Shown here one piece after another: positions 1-8,480 of a stretch of DNA of 26,155 bases. The first letter of the stretch is position 1; each line of letters opens with the position of its first letter. The translations under genes and the position numbers were made by a program. The notes beneath the pieces were generated by a model that did not search any database, was not told the DNA's origin, and saw nothing but the letters and a program-made list of their open reading frames with translations. Source of the DNA: Chitinophagaceae bacterium UBA3961 (GTDB taxonomy: Bacteria > Bacteroidota > Bacteroidia > Chitinophagales > Chitinophagaceae); assembly GCA_002385265.1 (NCBI GenBank), contig DGDD01000174.1, positions 1 through 26,155 of the forward strand, written 5' to 3'.

Positions 1-150
1 GCGACCAACGTAAGCATAAGTTTGACCTTTTTCTACGATGTTTTTCGCAACTGTATATACGTTTTTACGTTTTCCGTAATATCCTTTTGCTTTCTTAAGA
101 ATTCTTTTACGGCGAGCTCTAGAGGCTACGGCGTTTACTGAACGAGGCAT
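1..150 (-). CDS. rplT: 50S ribosomal protein L20 (bL20), N-terminal part
   Basis: Ribosomal protein bL20 binds 23S rRNA early in large-subunit assembly. Only the first 50 residues are present; the gene runs off the left edge. The visible protein starts [18 protein letters not shown] and continues with the basic [12 protein letters not shown] stretch, which is the conserved L20 N-terminus. The ATG is at 150-148. It lies 44 bases downstream of the rpmI stop and is surely cotranscribed with it. In several bacteria L20 also represses its own operon by binding the mRNA leader. Whether that happens here cannot be read from this fragment, but the rpmI leader upstream is structured. Confidence 0.97.
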   Translation of the reverse strand, partial: MPRSVNAVASRARRKRILKKAKGYYGKRKNVYTVAKNIVEKGQTYAYVGR

Positions 151-194
151 ATTGTAATAATTTGAGTATTAATGAATGTTGTGACGAGTTTGGA

Positions 195-392
195 TTATTT
201 CAAACGCAATAAACGTTTTACAAAATCCATGTTTGATTTGTGAACTACACCGTCTTTAGCCAACGCGCGTTTACGACGCTTAGACTTCTTAGTAAGGATG
301 TGACGTTTGAACGATTTTTGGTGAGTGATTTTACCTGTAGCAGTCACCTTGAAGCGCTTTTTCGCGCTTGAGTTTGTTTTTACCTTAGGCAT
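195..392 (-). CDS. rpmI: 50S ribosomal protein L35 (bL35)
   Basis: A complete 65-residue, very basic protein of the usual bL35 length. It begins [20 protein letters not shown], the standard L35 opening, and has the conserved basic middle ([17 protein letters not shown]). It is a component of the large ribosomal subunit. It is the first gene of an rpmI-rplT pair on the minus strand. A good Bacteroidota promoter (510-539) and about 110 bases of leader with two small hairpins lie upstream. In many bacteria infC directly precedes rpmI; here infC is about 4.2 kb away behind an opposite-strand gene, so this pair has an independent promoter. Confidence 0.98.
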   Translation of the reverse strand: MPKVKTNSSAKKRFKVTATGKITHQKSFKRHILTKKSKRRKRALAKDGVVHKSNMDFVKRLLRLK

Positions 393-426
393 TTTACCTG
401 GTTTATTTGTTTACCCTTGGAGGTGT

Positions 427-488
427 TTCCACACCGGTGGAACCCTTATCAGACCTCATTCGGAATAAAATTGACCTAGTTAAAGGTC
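427..488 (-). promoter_or_regulatory. Structured rpmI-rplT mRNA leader, two hairpins
   Basis: Between the predicted transcription start (about 503) and the rpmI ATG (392), the minus-strand RNA can form two simple hairpins. The promoter-proximal one is GACCT/AGGTC (473-488, 6-base loop). The second is TTCCAC-CGGT-GTGGAA (427-442), a perfect 6-bp stem with a CGGT tetraloop. Leaders of L20 operons in other phyla carry L20-binding structures, so an autoregulatory site is a reasonable inference. I do not recognise a described Bacteroidota class, and the hairpins alone do not prove regulation. Confidence 0.4.
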
Positions 489-509
489 ACCATTCTTGCA
501 AATGGAGTG

Positions 510-539
510 CAAAGGTAGGCTATTTTCTTGAAATTCAAA
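510..539 (-). promoter_or_regulatory. Bacteroidota-type promoter of rpmI-rplT
   Basis: On the minus strand, TTTG (539-536) is followed after 18 bases by TACCTTTG (517-510). This matches the phylum's -33 TTTG and -7 TAnnTTTG elements. Transcription should start a few bases below 510, giving a leader of about 110 nt before the rpmI ATG. Confidence 0.75.
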
Positions 540-656
540 GGATATTTTACGTGTCAGATTAGAAAAAGATTCCATCCATAGAAACCGCCATTCAGCCCAA
601 AAATACCCAAATACTCCTCAAAGAACTTATCTTTAGAGCCTTATCACCTTAAACGT

Positions 657-3600
657 ATGAAACTGAAACAATTGCTTTCCCTATTGGCACTTAGTACATT
701 GATTCTGAGTGCCTGCAATTCGAGAAGCGGGAAACCCCGAATCCTCGTATTTTCAAAAACCGCCGGATTTAGACACAGCTCGATTGGCGTTGGTCAAGCC
801 GCTATCATGAAACTTGGTCAAGAGCATGGCTTTCTGGTAGACACAACAGAAGATGCCTCTTATTTCAATGAAGACAGTTTGAAAAACTACTCAGCCGTAG
901 TTTTCCTGCATTCTACCGGAGATCTCTTAAACAACTATCAAGAGGCTGATTTTGAACGCTATATACAAGCCGGCGGCGGATACGTTGGTATTCATGCTGC
1001 CAGTGATGCGGAGTACGATTGGGGCTGGTACGGAGGCCTTGTGGGAGGGTATTTTGAAAGTCACCCCGCACAACAAGAAGCTGTCCTTCAGATTAAAGAC
1101 AAAACGCATGGCTCCACTAAACATCTACCTGATAGCTGGAAGCGAAAGGACGAATGGTACAATTTTAAGAAATTATCAAAAGATGTGAAGGTTCTGATCT
1201 CCATCGACGAGAAATCGTATGAAGGAGGTAAAAACGGAGACTACCATCCAATGGCTTGGTACCACGATTATGATGGTGGCCGTGCATGGTATACCGAATT
1301 GGGACATACTGAAGAAAGTTTTGCAGATGATAATTACCTTAAACACATTTTAGGGGGTATTGAATATGCAATCGGCGATAATAAAAAGCTTAAATACGAA
1401 AAAGCTACTACCCTTCGAGTTCCGGAGGAAGATCGATTTACAAAAGTTCCACTTACAACAGGCACTTTGTTTGAACCAACAGAAATGACGGTGTTGCCAA
1501 ACTTAGATGTGCTGATCGCGCAACGTCGTGGTGAATTGATGCTATATAAAAATGAAACCAAGACAATTAAGCAAGTGGGCTTTTTGAATGTATATTGGAA
1601 AACACATACCGAGGGTGTAAATGCGGAAGAGGGTTTATTGGGTCTGCAAGCAGATCCTGATTTTGAGAAGAATCATTATGTTTATTTGTTTTACAGTCCA
1701 ACCGACACTTCAGTAAATCGTTTGTCGCGCTTCAAATTCGAAAACGATACGTTGGTAGCTTCTAGTGAAAAAATAGTTTTGCAATTTTATTCTCAACGGG
1801 AAATTTGTTGTCACACAGGGGGCTCCATTGCTTTTGGCACTGATCATACTTTATACTTAAGTACCGGCGATAATTCAACCCCTTTCGACTCTCCTACCCC
1901 CTTCGCAAATAAAGGATTTGGTCCTACTGATAACCGTGAAGGTTTCGAACAATATGATGCCAGAAGGAGTAGTAGCAATACCAATGATTTGAGAGGAAAA
2001 ATTTTGCGTATTAAGGTGAAGGAAGATGGCAGTTACGACATTCCGGAGGGTAACTTATTTCCAAAAGGAACAGCAAAAACAAGGCCTGAAATCTATGTTA
2101 TGGGCAATCGAAATCCCTACCGTATTTCAGTTGACAAAAAGAATGGATATTTATATTGGGGTGAAGTTGGCCCAGACGCAGGCGCAGACAGCATTGGAAC
2201 AAGAGGCCCAAGAGGATACGATGAATTGAACCAAGCAAAGAAGGCCGGTTACTTCGGGTGGCCCTTGTTTGTAGGGAACAACTATCCTTACAATGAATAC
2301 GATTATTCAACAGGGAAAACTGGTCCTACATATGACCCGGCAAAGCCTCTCAACAAGTCGAAGAATAACACCGGCCTCACTGAGTTACCGGCTGTTTCAC
2401 CTGCATTTATTTGGTATCCTTATGCCGCTTCTCCCGATTTCCCACAAATGGGAACCGGAGGTAGAAACGCCATGGCGGGTCCTGCTTATTATACCGATCT
2501 ATTTCCGAAAGAAACCCGCTTACCTGACTATTATAATAATAAAGTTTTCATTTATGATTGGATGCGGAACTTCATTAAAGTGGTAACGCTCGACAAGAAT
2601 GGGGATTTTTCAAAGATGGAACCCTTTATGCCTTCAACAAAACTTGCCGCTGTTATTGACATGGAAGTTGGGCCCGACGGGAAACTTTATCTTTTAGAAT
2701 ATGGAAGCGGTTGGTTTAGTAAGAACCCCGATGCAGGCTTGTCTCGAATAGATTTCAATGGCGGAAACAGAGCGCCTGTAGTTGGAACGGTGAAATCTGA
2801 TAGAAGTTCCGGTGCTCTTCCATTTAAAGTTACGTTTACAGTGGAGGCAAAAGATCCCGAGAAAAAGCAATTGAAATATGTTTGGGATCTTGGAAATGGT
2901 GAAAAGAAAGAATCTACCGAACCTACTCTTGAGTACACGTATACCAAAATGGGGGATTACAATGTTCAAGTGACCGTAAGCGATGAAGAAAAGCTGAGCG
3001 CACAAGGAACACCTACCTCTGTTTATGCGGGTAATGAAACTCCGGAGCTTTCAATTGAAATTGCCGGAAACAAGAGCTTCTATTTCGCAGGGCAACAAGT
3101 AGGCTATAAAGTTATCATCAATGATAAAGATGATACTTCTAAAACAAAAGACCTGTCTAACTTAGTAGTGTCTGCAGATTATATCGAAGGTTCAGACATG
3201 GCTGCAGCTCCAATGGGGCATCAAATTTTGAGTACTGTTGTAATGGGTAAGAATACGATGTTAGCACTCGATTGTAAGAACTGTCATCAAATTGATCAAA
3301 AATCGATTGGTCCGTCTTTTACAGATGTTTCTAAAAAATATCAAAAGGATCCCAATGCGATGACCTATCTATCAGAAAAGATCATCAAAGGTGGCGGTGG
3401 TGTTTGGGGCGAAACAGCGATGAGTGCGCATCCAAACTTGAAATTAGACGATGCAAAACAAATTGTAACATGGATCATGAGTTTGGGATCTACTGAAAAG
3501 AAAAAATCGTTGCCATCAGAAGGAAGTATTGCTGCAACTATGAACAAGCCTGTAAAAGACAATGGAGTTTTGTATATCAATGCGAGCTATACCGACAAAG

Positions 3601-4058
3601 GAAGCAATGGTTCAAAACCAATGACGGGCATAACAGGTACAACGCTTCGTAACTCGAAAGTGGCTTTTAATGGCGCTTCTGATATTAAAGACTTCACCTC
3701 AGCCGATTTCAATGGAATGCATTTAATGATTGCTCCAAAAGCATTGGGTTCCTTCTCAATAGGCTCAATTGATTTATCGGGTATTTCATCAGCAGCTATT
3801 GTTGTAGGATTTCAAAAAGCTAGCATGTTTGGATACGACATCAGTTTAAGAATCGATAGCCCTGAAGGAACCGAGGTTGGTAAAAGTTCTGTAGGTGCCG
3901 GACTACCGGTTAACGGTCAATTTGGACAAACCGTGGTTCCTATAAAGATGAGCAAGGTTACTGATGGAAAGCTCCACAAATTCTACATAGTTACCAAACC
4001 GAAAGACAGCAAGGAAGGAGAGCAAATCATCCTTCTTAATATAATATTCAACAAGTAA
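657..4058 (+). CDS. Multidomain lipoprotein: ThuA - sugar dehydrogenase - PKD - cytochrome c - CBM-like
   Basis: This 1133-residue protein has a lipoprotein signal with lipobox LSAC (Cys20). Domains in order: ThuA-like (about 26-240, starting PRILVFSKTAGFRHSS, with the GGGYVGIHAASD and AWYTELGH stretches); a GSDH/sorbosone-type, six-bladed sugar dehydrogenase (about 260-700); PKD (about 706-795, with YVWDLGNG); a class I cytochrome c with haem site CKNCH (Cys873, Cys876, His877) and likely axial Met922 in ETAMSAHP; and a C-terminal beta-rich region (about 965-1133) resembling a CBM6-type module. The family context suggests extracytoplasmic sugar or glycan processing, with oxidation electrons passing to the built-in haem. 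ATG 657 is chosen because it opens the lipoprotein signal. The gene sits alone, opposite to its neighbours, inside the broken thrS-infC / rpmI-rplT string. Substrate and cofactor are not readable from the sequence. Confidence 0.9.
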   Translation: MKLKQLLSLLALSTLILSACNSRSGKPRILVFSKTAGFRHSSIGVGQAAIMKLGQEHGFLVDTTEDASYFNEDSLKNYSAVVFLHSTGDLLNNYQEADFERYIQAGGGYVGIHAASDAEYDWGWYGGLVGGYFESHPAQQEAVLQIKDKTHGSTKHLPDSWKRKDEWYNFKKLSKDVKVLISIDEKSYEGGKNGDYHPMAWYHDYDGGRAWYTELGHTEESFADDNYLKHILGGIEYAIGDNKKLKYEKATTLRVPEEDRFTKVPLTTGTLFEPTEMTVLPNLDVLIAQRRGELMLYKNETKTIKQVGFLNVYWKTHTEGVNAEEGLLGLQADPDFEKNHYVYLFYSPTDTSVNRLSRFKFENDTLVASSEKIVLQFYSQREICCHTGGSIAFGTDHTLYLSTGDNSTPFDSPTPFANKGFGPTDNREGFEQYDARRSSSNTNDLRGKILRIKVKEDGSYDIPEGNLFPKGTAKTRPEIYVMGNRNPYRISVDKKNGYLYWGEVGPDAGADSIGTRGPRGYDELNQAKKAGYFGWPLFVGNNYPYNEYDYSTGKTGPTYDPAKPLNKSKNNTGLTELPAVSPAFIWYPYAASPDFPQMGTGGRNAMAGPAYYTDLFPKETRLPDYYNNKVFIYDWMRNFIKVVTLDKNGDFSKMEPFMPSTKLAAVIDMEVGPDGKLYLLEYGSGWFSKNPDAGLSRIDFNGGNRAPVVGTVKSDRSSGALPFKVTFTVEAKDPEKKQLKYVWDLGNGEKKESTEPTLEYTYTKMGDYNVQVTVSDEEKLSAQGTPTSVYAGNETPELSIEIAGNKSFYFAGQQVGYKVIINDKDDTSKTKDLSNLVVSADYIEGSDMAAAPMGHQILSTVVMGKNTMLALDCKNCHQIDQKSIGPSFTDVSKKYQKDPNAMTYLSEKIIKGGGGVWGETAMSAHPNLKLDDAKQIVTWIMSLGSTEKKKSLPSEGSIAATMNKPVKDNGVLYINASYTDKGSNGSKPMTGITGTTLRNSKVAFNGASDIKDFTSADFNGMHLMIAPKALGSFSIGSIDLSGISSAAIVVGFQKASMFGYDISLRIDSPEGTEVGKSSVGAGLPVNGQFGQTVVPIKMSKVTDGKLHKFYIVTKPKDSKEGEQIILLNIIFNK

Positions 4059-4072
4059 AACGACTTAAGTAG

Positions 4073-4115
4073 AAAAAGAAAAGCGCGCTAATCATCGAAG
4101 CGCGCTTTTCTTTTT
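4073..4115. terminator. Bidirectional terminator between convergent genes
   Basis: A perfect 16-bp inverted repeat (4073-4088 with 4100-4115, 11-base loop) has a GCGCGC core flanked by an A-rich arm and a T-rich arm, so it reads as an intrinsic terminator both ways. It lies 15 bases after the stop of the ThuA-fusion gene. The hairpin also contains the last codons and the stop of the convergent TMEM220-like gene. Confidence 0.85.
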
Positions 4116-4471
4116 GCATATATCAAATTAATTAAGAGCACTGCGATCAATATCACTAACCCACCAAACTCTCTGGTATCTTCGATCCATGGCTTTTCAG
4201 CTTTCATCGTTTGCACCAAGTTCTCAGAGTTATGAATGGTGATCCAATCAATCACTCCGTTTTTGGTAAACACAAGAAACACCGCATAGGCGAGGTATAC
4301 AACTATTCCGATCCAGTAAGCTTTAACGTAATACCTGCCATTAAAAGCCATCCAACATAAGATAGCTCCATAAACATAAATAGGGATCCAAACATAAGGA
4401 TCAGGGTCATTGTATTGAAGTGCTGCAAAGAGCAGAAAAAGTATTGTAAAAATGAGGTTGAAAATTTTCAT
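4088..4471 (-). CDS. TMEM220-like small membrane protein
   Basis: A 127-residue membrane protein with about four hydrophobic segments. It begins MKIFNLIFTILFLLFAALQ, followed by the characteristic YNDPDPYVWIPIY motif, which I recognise from the transmembrane-220 family (PF15071). Its molecular function is unknown. An upstream in-frame TTG at 4492 would add seven residues; I chose the ATG at 4471 because it directly opens the first membrane helix. The C-terminal codons (AKRKARFDD) lie inside the bidirectional terminator hairpin. It is downstream of infC in the same direction, but infC has its own terminator between them, so cotranscription is doubtful. No clear promoter was seen in 4472-4537. 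Confidence 0.85.
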   Translation of the reverse strand: MKIFNLIFTILFLLFAALQYNDPDPYVWIPIYVYGAILCWMAFNGRYYVKAYWIGIVVYLAYAVFLVFTKNGVIDWITIHNSENLVQTMKAEKPWIEDTREFGGLVILIAVLLINLIYAKRKARFDD

Positions 4472-4537
4472 TGCTAAGCTTTGAGACAACAAGGTTACAA
4501 AATATGCTGAAAACTTGACCTGTATTTTTTATAACTG

Positions 4538-4567
4538 AAAAGCCCCCGGAATTAACCGAGGGCTTTT
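4538..4567 (-). terminator. infC terminator
   Basis: A 12-bp stem with one mismatch (arms 4538-4549 and 4556-4567, 6-base loop) has a C/G-rich core and A/T-rich ends. It begins four bases after the infC stop. It suggests that the thrS-infC transcript ends here and does not continue into ribosomal protein genes. The flanks are also A/T-rich on the other strand, so it may work both ways. Confidence 0.75.
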
Positions 4568-4571
4568 GCTA

Positions 4572-5186
4572 TTATTCACCTTCTTTTTCTTTTTTCTTCT
4601 TGCCTTTCGGAGCCAGCATAATTGACATCCTTTTACCTTCCAATTTAGGTAGGGATTCGGCTTGTCCAATTTCTTGCAAACGCTCGGCAAATTTCAGTAG
4701 AAGTAGCTCTCCTCTTTCCTTAAATTGGATAGCACGTCCTTTGAATTGGACGTAGGCTTTCACTTTATTGCCGTCTTTTAGGAATCCTTCAGCATGACGT
4801 GATTTGAAATCAAAATCATGATCGTCGGTATTCGGAGTGAATCGAATTTCTTTTACCTCAGAAACTTTGGCTTTCGCCTTCATTTCTTTTTCTTTCTTCT
4901 TCTTGTCGTATAAGAATTTATTGTAATCGATGATTTTACAAACGGGAGGATCTGCATTTGGTGAAATTTCCACCAGATCCAACTGTTGATCTTGAGCCAT
5001 TCGAAGCGCTTCTTGCGTAGAGTACACTCCTACTTCTACGTTATCGCCCACCAGACGCACCTGGGGTACTCTGATGTAATTGTTGATTCTGTGTTCAGCT
5101 TCTTTTTTAGGTATAAATCTACCTCTGTTAAAACCACCACCTCCACTTCCTGGAGGTCTGTTAAAGGGTCTTTGTGGTAATGCCAT
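4572..5186 (-). CDS. infC: Translation initiation factor IF-3
   Basis: IF-3 binds the 30S subunit, prevents premature subunit joining and checks start-codon and initiator-tRNA pairing. The 204-residue protein contains the N-domain ([16 protein letters not shown], then [19 protein letters not shown]), the lysine-rich linker ([15 protein letters not shown]) and the C-domain ([18 protein letters not shown] to [14 protein letters not shown]). It is longer than the roughly 180-residue enterobacterial protein because of an approximately 28-residue Gly/Arg/Pro-rich N-terminal extension and an acidic/basic tail. The start is an ordinary ATG at 5186, not the rare AUU used for feedback in E. coli. It follows thrS after 72 bases with no clear internal promoter, so the two are probably one transcript. 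It is normally followed by rpmI; here it is not. Confidence 0.97.
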   Translation of the reverse strand: MALPQRPFNRPPGSGGGGFNRGRFIPKKEAEHRINNYIRVPQVRLVGDNVEVGVYSTQEALRMAQDQQLDLVEISPNADPPVCKIIDYNKFLYDKKKKEKEMKAKAKVSEVKEIRFTPNTDDHDFDFKSRHAEGFLKDGNKVKAYVQFKGRAIQFKERGELLLLKFAERLQEIGQAESLPKLEGKRMSIMLAPKGKKKKEKEGE

Positions 5187-5258
5187 TTAGTTATGTTAAG
5201 TTAGGCCCTCCTGGCAGGGCATTTTTTCTTTTCCTCTTCCAGGATTTTGAGGATTTAA

Positions 5259-7190
5259 TTAATCGGATTTACGGTGGAACTTTTCATCCACTATTTCTTC
5301 TATAAAAGTACGTAAGGATTTGATACCTAAATCACCTTTTCCTTGTCTTCTCACAGAAACTGCCTGTTCGTTCATTTCTTTTTCACCTACAACCAGCATG
5401 TAAGGTACTTTAAGGAGCTCGGTATCGCGAATTTTCTTCCCAATTTTTTCATTTCTATCATCTACTTCAGCTCTCACCCCTACTTTCTTGAGTTCTTTTA
5501 CGATCTCTTTAGCGTAAGGGAGGAATTTGTCACTAATAGGTAGAATTTTTGCCTGAACCGGCGCTAACCAAACCGGGAACTTGCCTGCATAATGCTCTAA
5601 CAAGAAGCCAATAAAACGTTCGTGTGTTCCTAAAGGCGCTCTGTGAATAATAAGTGGCGTTTCTGGTTTATTCTCCTGATTTGTGAATTCGAGCTTGAAA
5701 CGACGACCTTGCGCGAAATCTACTTGATTGGTGGCAAGGGTAAACTCACGACCAATGGTACTCCAAATTTGAACATCAATTTTCGGTCCATAAAACGCAG
5801 CTTCGTCTTGTACTTCTACGAATGGGGTGCCGGTTTTAATCAACACATCGCGAACCATGGCTTCTGTTTCTTTCCATAATTCAGGCTCGTCTACATATTT
5901 CTTACCCAATTTCGAAGGTTCGTGAAGGCTGAGGCGCATCACATATTTGTCTACTCCAAAAATTTTGAAGTATTTCAAGTACATATCGTTCACAGCCTTG
6001 AATTCTTCGTAGAACTGTTCTTTGGTACAATAGATATGAGCGTCGTTCATGTGTAAACAGCGAACGCGCATCAATCCAAACAATTCGCCACTTTGTTCGT
6101 AACGATAACATGTACCGTACTCTGCTAAACGAAGGGGAAGGTCTTTGTAGCTTTTGGGTTCTGCAGCAAAAATCTTATGGTGATGCGGGCAGTTCATCGC
6201 TTTCAAGTAGTATTTCTGACCTTCCAATTCCATTGGAGGATACATACTATCTTGATAATATGGCAAGTGACCGCTAGTTAGGTACATGCTTTCTTTTGCG
6301 ATGTGAGGGGTTACCACGCGCTTATAACCCGCATCTTCCTCAGTTTCTTTCGCTAAACGTTCTAACTCCTCGATAATAATAGTACCATTGGGCAACCATA
6401 AAGGTAGACCGGGCCCTACATCGTCATCCATAGTGAAAATGCTTAGCTCTTTACCAAGTTTCCTATGGTCTCGTTTCTTGGCCTCTTCCAATAATTGGAG
6501 GTATTCATCCAATTCCTTTTGGTTAGGAAATGTAACACCATACACACGTGTCAGCATTTTATTCTTTTCATCCCCTTTCCAATAGGCGCCGGCAATGCTC
6601 ATTAATTTAATGGCTTTGATAGCTCCGGTTGCAGGAATATGTGGCCCACGACACAAATCAGTGAAAGCCCCTTGAGTATAAAAAGTGATTTCGCCGTCAT
6701 TCAAATTTTGAAGAAGATCTAATTTATATTCGTCTCCTTTTTCAGTGAAAAATTGAATCGCTTCTGCTTTAGGCATCGCTTTCCGAACATAGGCATTGTT
6801 CTGTTTGGCTAGTTCGTTCATCTTCTTTTCCAATGCAGCCAAATCTTCTTCTGATAGTTTCTTATCTCCCAGATCCATGTCATAGTAAAACCCTTTTTCA
6901 ATTGCCGGTCCTACCCAGAATTTCACTCCGGGAAACAGCGATTCAACAGCTTCAGCCATTAAGTGTGCCGAAGAATGCCAAAAAGTGGACTTTCCATCTT
7001 GATCGTCCCATGTTAGAAGCTTCAAAGTACTGTCTTCATAAATGGGGCGATTGGCATCCCAAACCTGTCCATTAACACTGGCAGCCAAAACTTTACGAGC
7101 CAGCCCTTCGCTAATGGATTTTGCGATATCCATTGCTGAGAAGCCCGCTTCGTAGGATCTCACTGCACCATCTGGAAATTGAATGTTCAT
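5259..7190 (-). CDS. thrS: Threonyl-tRNA synthetase
   Basis: This enzyme charges tRNA-Thr with threonine and edits mischarged seryl-tRNA. From the ATG at 7190 the protein is 643 residues. It has a TGS domain (1-61), an editing domain with HSSAH (His72, His76) and CRGPH, the class II catalytic core with zinc ligands Cys334 (MNCPHHH), His385 (DAHIY) and a histidine near 516 (IIHRAPLG), and a C-terminal anticodon-binding domain. An in-frame TTG at 7217 would add nine residues. I prefer the ATG because Cys334 and His385 then fall at the same numbers as in the E. coli enzyme (642 residues), and because the -7 element at 7233-7240 would leave almost no leader before the TTG. It is the first gene of the thrS-infC unit. 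Confidence 0.97.
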   Translation of the reverse strand: MNIQFPDGAVRSYEAGFSAMDIAKSISEGLARKVLAASVNGQVWDANRPIYEDSTLKLLTWDDQDGKSTFWHSSAHLMAEAVESLFPGVKFWVGPAIEKGFYYDMDLGDKKLSEEDLAALEKKMNELAKQNNAYVRKAMPKAEAIQFFTEKGDEYKLDLLQNLNDGEITFYTQGAFTDLCRGPHIPATGAIKAIKLMSIAGAYWKGDEKNKMLTRVYGVTFPNQKELDEYLQLLEEAKKRDHRKLGKELSIFTMDDDVGPGLPLWLPNGTIIIEELERLAKETEEDAGYKRVVTPHIAKESMYLTSGHLPYYQDSMYPPMELEGQKYYLKAMNCPHHHKIFAAEPKSYKDLPLRLAEYGTCYRYEQSGELFGLMRVRCLHMNDAHIYCTKEQFYEEFKAVNDMYLKYFKIFGVDKYVMRLSLHEPSKLGKKYVDEPELWKETEAMVRDVLIKTGTPFVEVQDEAAFYGPKIDVQIWSTIGREFTLATNQVDFAQGRRFKLEFTNQENKPETPLIIHRAPLGTHERFIGFLLEHYAGKFPVWLAPVQAKILPISDKFLPYAKEIVKELKKVGVRAEVDDRNEKIGKKIRDTELLKVPYMLVVGEKEMNEQAVSVRRQGKGDLGIKSLRTFIEEIVDEKFHRKSD

Positions 7191-7232
7191 ATTCTGATTC
7201 TGAGCTTGATGATTCAAATACTAATTAGAGCG

Positions 7233-7260
7233 CAAATTTAACGAAGTTTTGCCATCCAAA
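7233..7260 (-). promoter_or_regulatory. Probable thrS promoter
   Basis: The minus strand has TAAATTTG (7240-7233), an exact TAnnTTTG -7 element, with TTTG at 7260-7257, 16 bases further upstream. The spacing is slightly short. Transcription would start near 7226, about 36 nt before the ATG at 7190. Confidence 0.5.
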
Positions 7261-7321
7261 GCACATGAAAATGCCCTGATTACAACGGAATTAGTTAATT
7301 TGCTCGCTGAGTGATTGAACC

Positions 7322-8437
7322 ATGAAATCAAGAGTTATCATTGTCTTACTGTTTTTGACAGCCTTTAGTGCGAAAGCCCAGGATCTTACAGGAATCTGGA
7401 GGGGCTATTTTGGAAAAGTCATTTACACCCGCGACGAGAACGGAAAACGCATGGCTGTTCCATCTGAACGCTACAAATTTGAAGTTCAAGTAGAGCAAAA
7501 GAGGTCTTATTTGGGAGGCGTAACCTATTCCTACCTTTCAACTGTATTTTACGGGAAAGCTTCTGCAGCCGGCAGTTTCAACAAGCAAACCAGTTTTGTG
7601 AGCTTAGATGAAGTTCGTTTGATTGAAGTACGTATGGTTGGGTTGGAAGAGACTTGTATCATGAAATGCAACTTGCGTTACAAGAAAAACGGAGAAGAAG
7701 AGTTTTTAGAAGGAACCTATGTGAGTTACAATACAAAAGACTCCTCTGATTGCGGTAAAGGAAATGTTTTTCTTCGCAAGGTTATCACTAGCGACTTTTA
7801 TAAAGAGCCGTTTTTAACAAGAAGGGAAAATGAAAAAGCAACACCTCCGGCGGTTTCGGTAAGTCCAACCCCAGCACCAAAGCAACCGGTGGAAGCACCC
7901 AAGGAAGTCGCCAAAAAGCCTGCTCCTGCCCCCCAGAAGAAAAACACCCCACAAAAAAGTACCCCACCACCTGTAAAACAAGACCCTCCAAAATTGGAAG
8001 TTCGTCCAAGTGCTGCTCCGAAGCTGTTACAGGCTGATTCAGGCAAGAAAAACATTGAAAGTAAAAAGATCGTAGTTGTTCCAAAAGTAATTGCCACTCG
8101 GGAAAATGAGGTAGTTAAGACTGTTACAACAAATGCGAATAAAATATCGATTCGGATTTACGACAATGGAACGATTGACAACGATACGATATCAGTTTAC
8201 CTAGATAAGAAGCTGGTAATTTCAAAGCAACGATTAACTGAAAAGGCGATTCAATTGACTCTTGAATTGGATGACAGTAACGACTTCCATGAATTGGTTA
8301 TGGTTGCTGAAAATCTTGGTGAAATTCCACCAAACACGTCTTTAATGGTAGTTACTGCCGGGTCAAAAGAATACGAAATTAGGGTAACGTCTAATGAGCA
8401 AAAAAACGCAGTCATCATTTTTAAGTACGAGAAATAA
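7322..8437 (+). CDS. Secreted protein of unknown function, paralogue 1 (long linker)
   Basis: I do not recognise a named family. The 371-residue protein has a cleavable signal peptide ending near AKAQ (residue 20), then a beta-rich N-terminal domain (about 21-165) opening LTGIWRG and containing three cysteines (in EETC, MKC and SSDC). A low-complexity Pro/Lys/Ala-rich linker follows (about 170-255). The C-terminal domain (about 272-371) carries IRIYDNGTIDNDT and the motif AENLGxIPPNTSLMxxTAG, and ends FKYE. The adjacent gene has the same N- and C-domains, so this is a tandem duplication. Export to the periplasm or cell surface is inferred from the signal peptide. A near-match -7 element (TTAATTTG, 7295-7302) precedes the gene. 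Confidence 0.85.
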   Translation: MKSRVIIVLLFLTAFSAKAQDLTGIWRGYFGKVIYTRDENGKRMAVPSERYKFEVQVEQKRSYLGGVTYSYLSTVFYGKASAAGSFNKQTSFVSLDEVRLIEVRMVGLEETCIMKCNLRYKKNGEEEFLEGTYVSYNTKDSSDCGKGNVFLRKVITSDFYKEPFLTRRENEKATPPAVSVSPTPAPKQPVEAPKEVAKKPAPAPQKKNTPQKSTPPPVKQDPPKLEVRPSAAPKLLQADSGKKNIESKKIVVVPKVIATRENEVVKTVTTNANKISIRIYDNGTIDNDTISVYLDKKLVISKQRLTEKAIQLTLELDDSNDFHELVMVAENLGEIPPNTSLMVVTAGSKEYEIRVTSNEQKNAVIIFKYEK

Positions 8438-8480
8438 GTTCTGAACCGTCCACATAATTTGAAACACGCAAGAAACGAAT

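Noticed and set aside
4472..4492. TTG start adding seven residues to the TMEM220-like protein
   Set aside because: An ATG at 4471 directly opens the first membrane helix; the upstream stretch shows no family match.
5205..5220. Hairpin GCCCT/AGGGC containing AGGAGG upstream of infC
   Set aside because: Only a 5-bp stem, and Bacteroidota rarely use Shine-Dalgarno pairing; too weak to call a regulatory site.
7191..7217. TTG start adding nine residues to thrS
   Set aside because: With ATG 7190 the zinc ligands Cys334 and His385 match E. coli numbering, and the -7 element leaves no room for a leader before the TTG.
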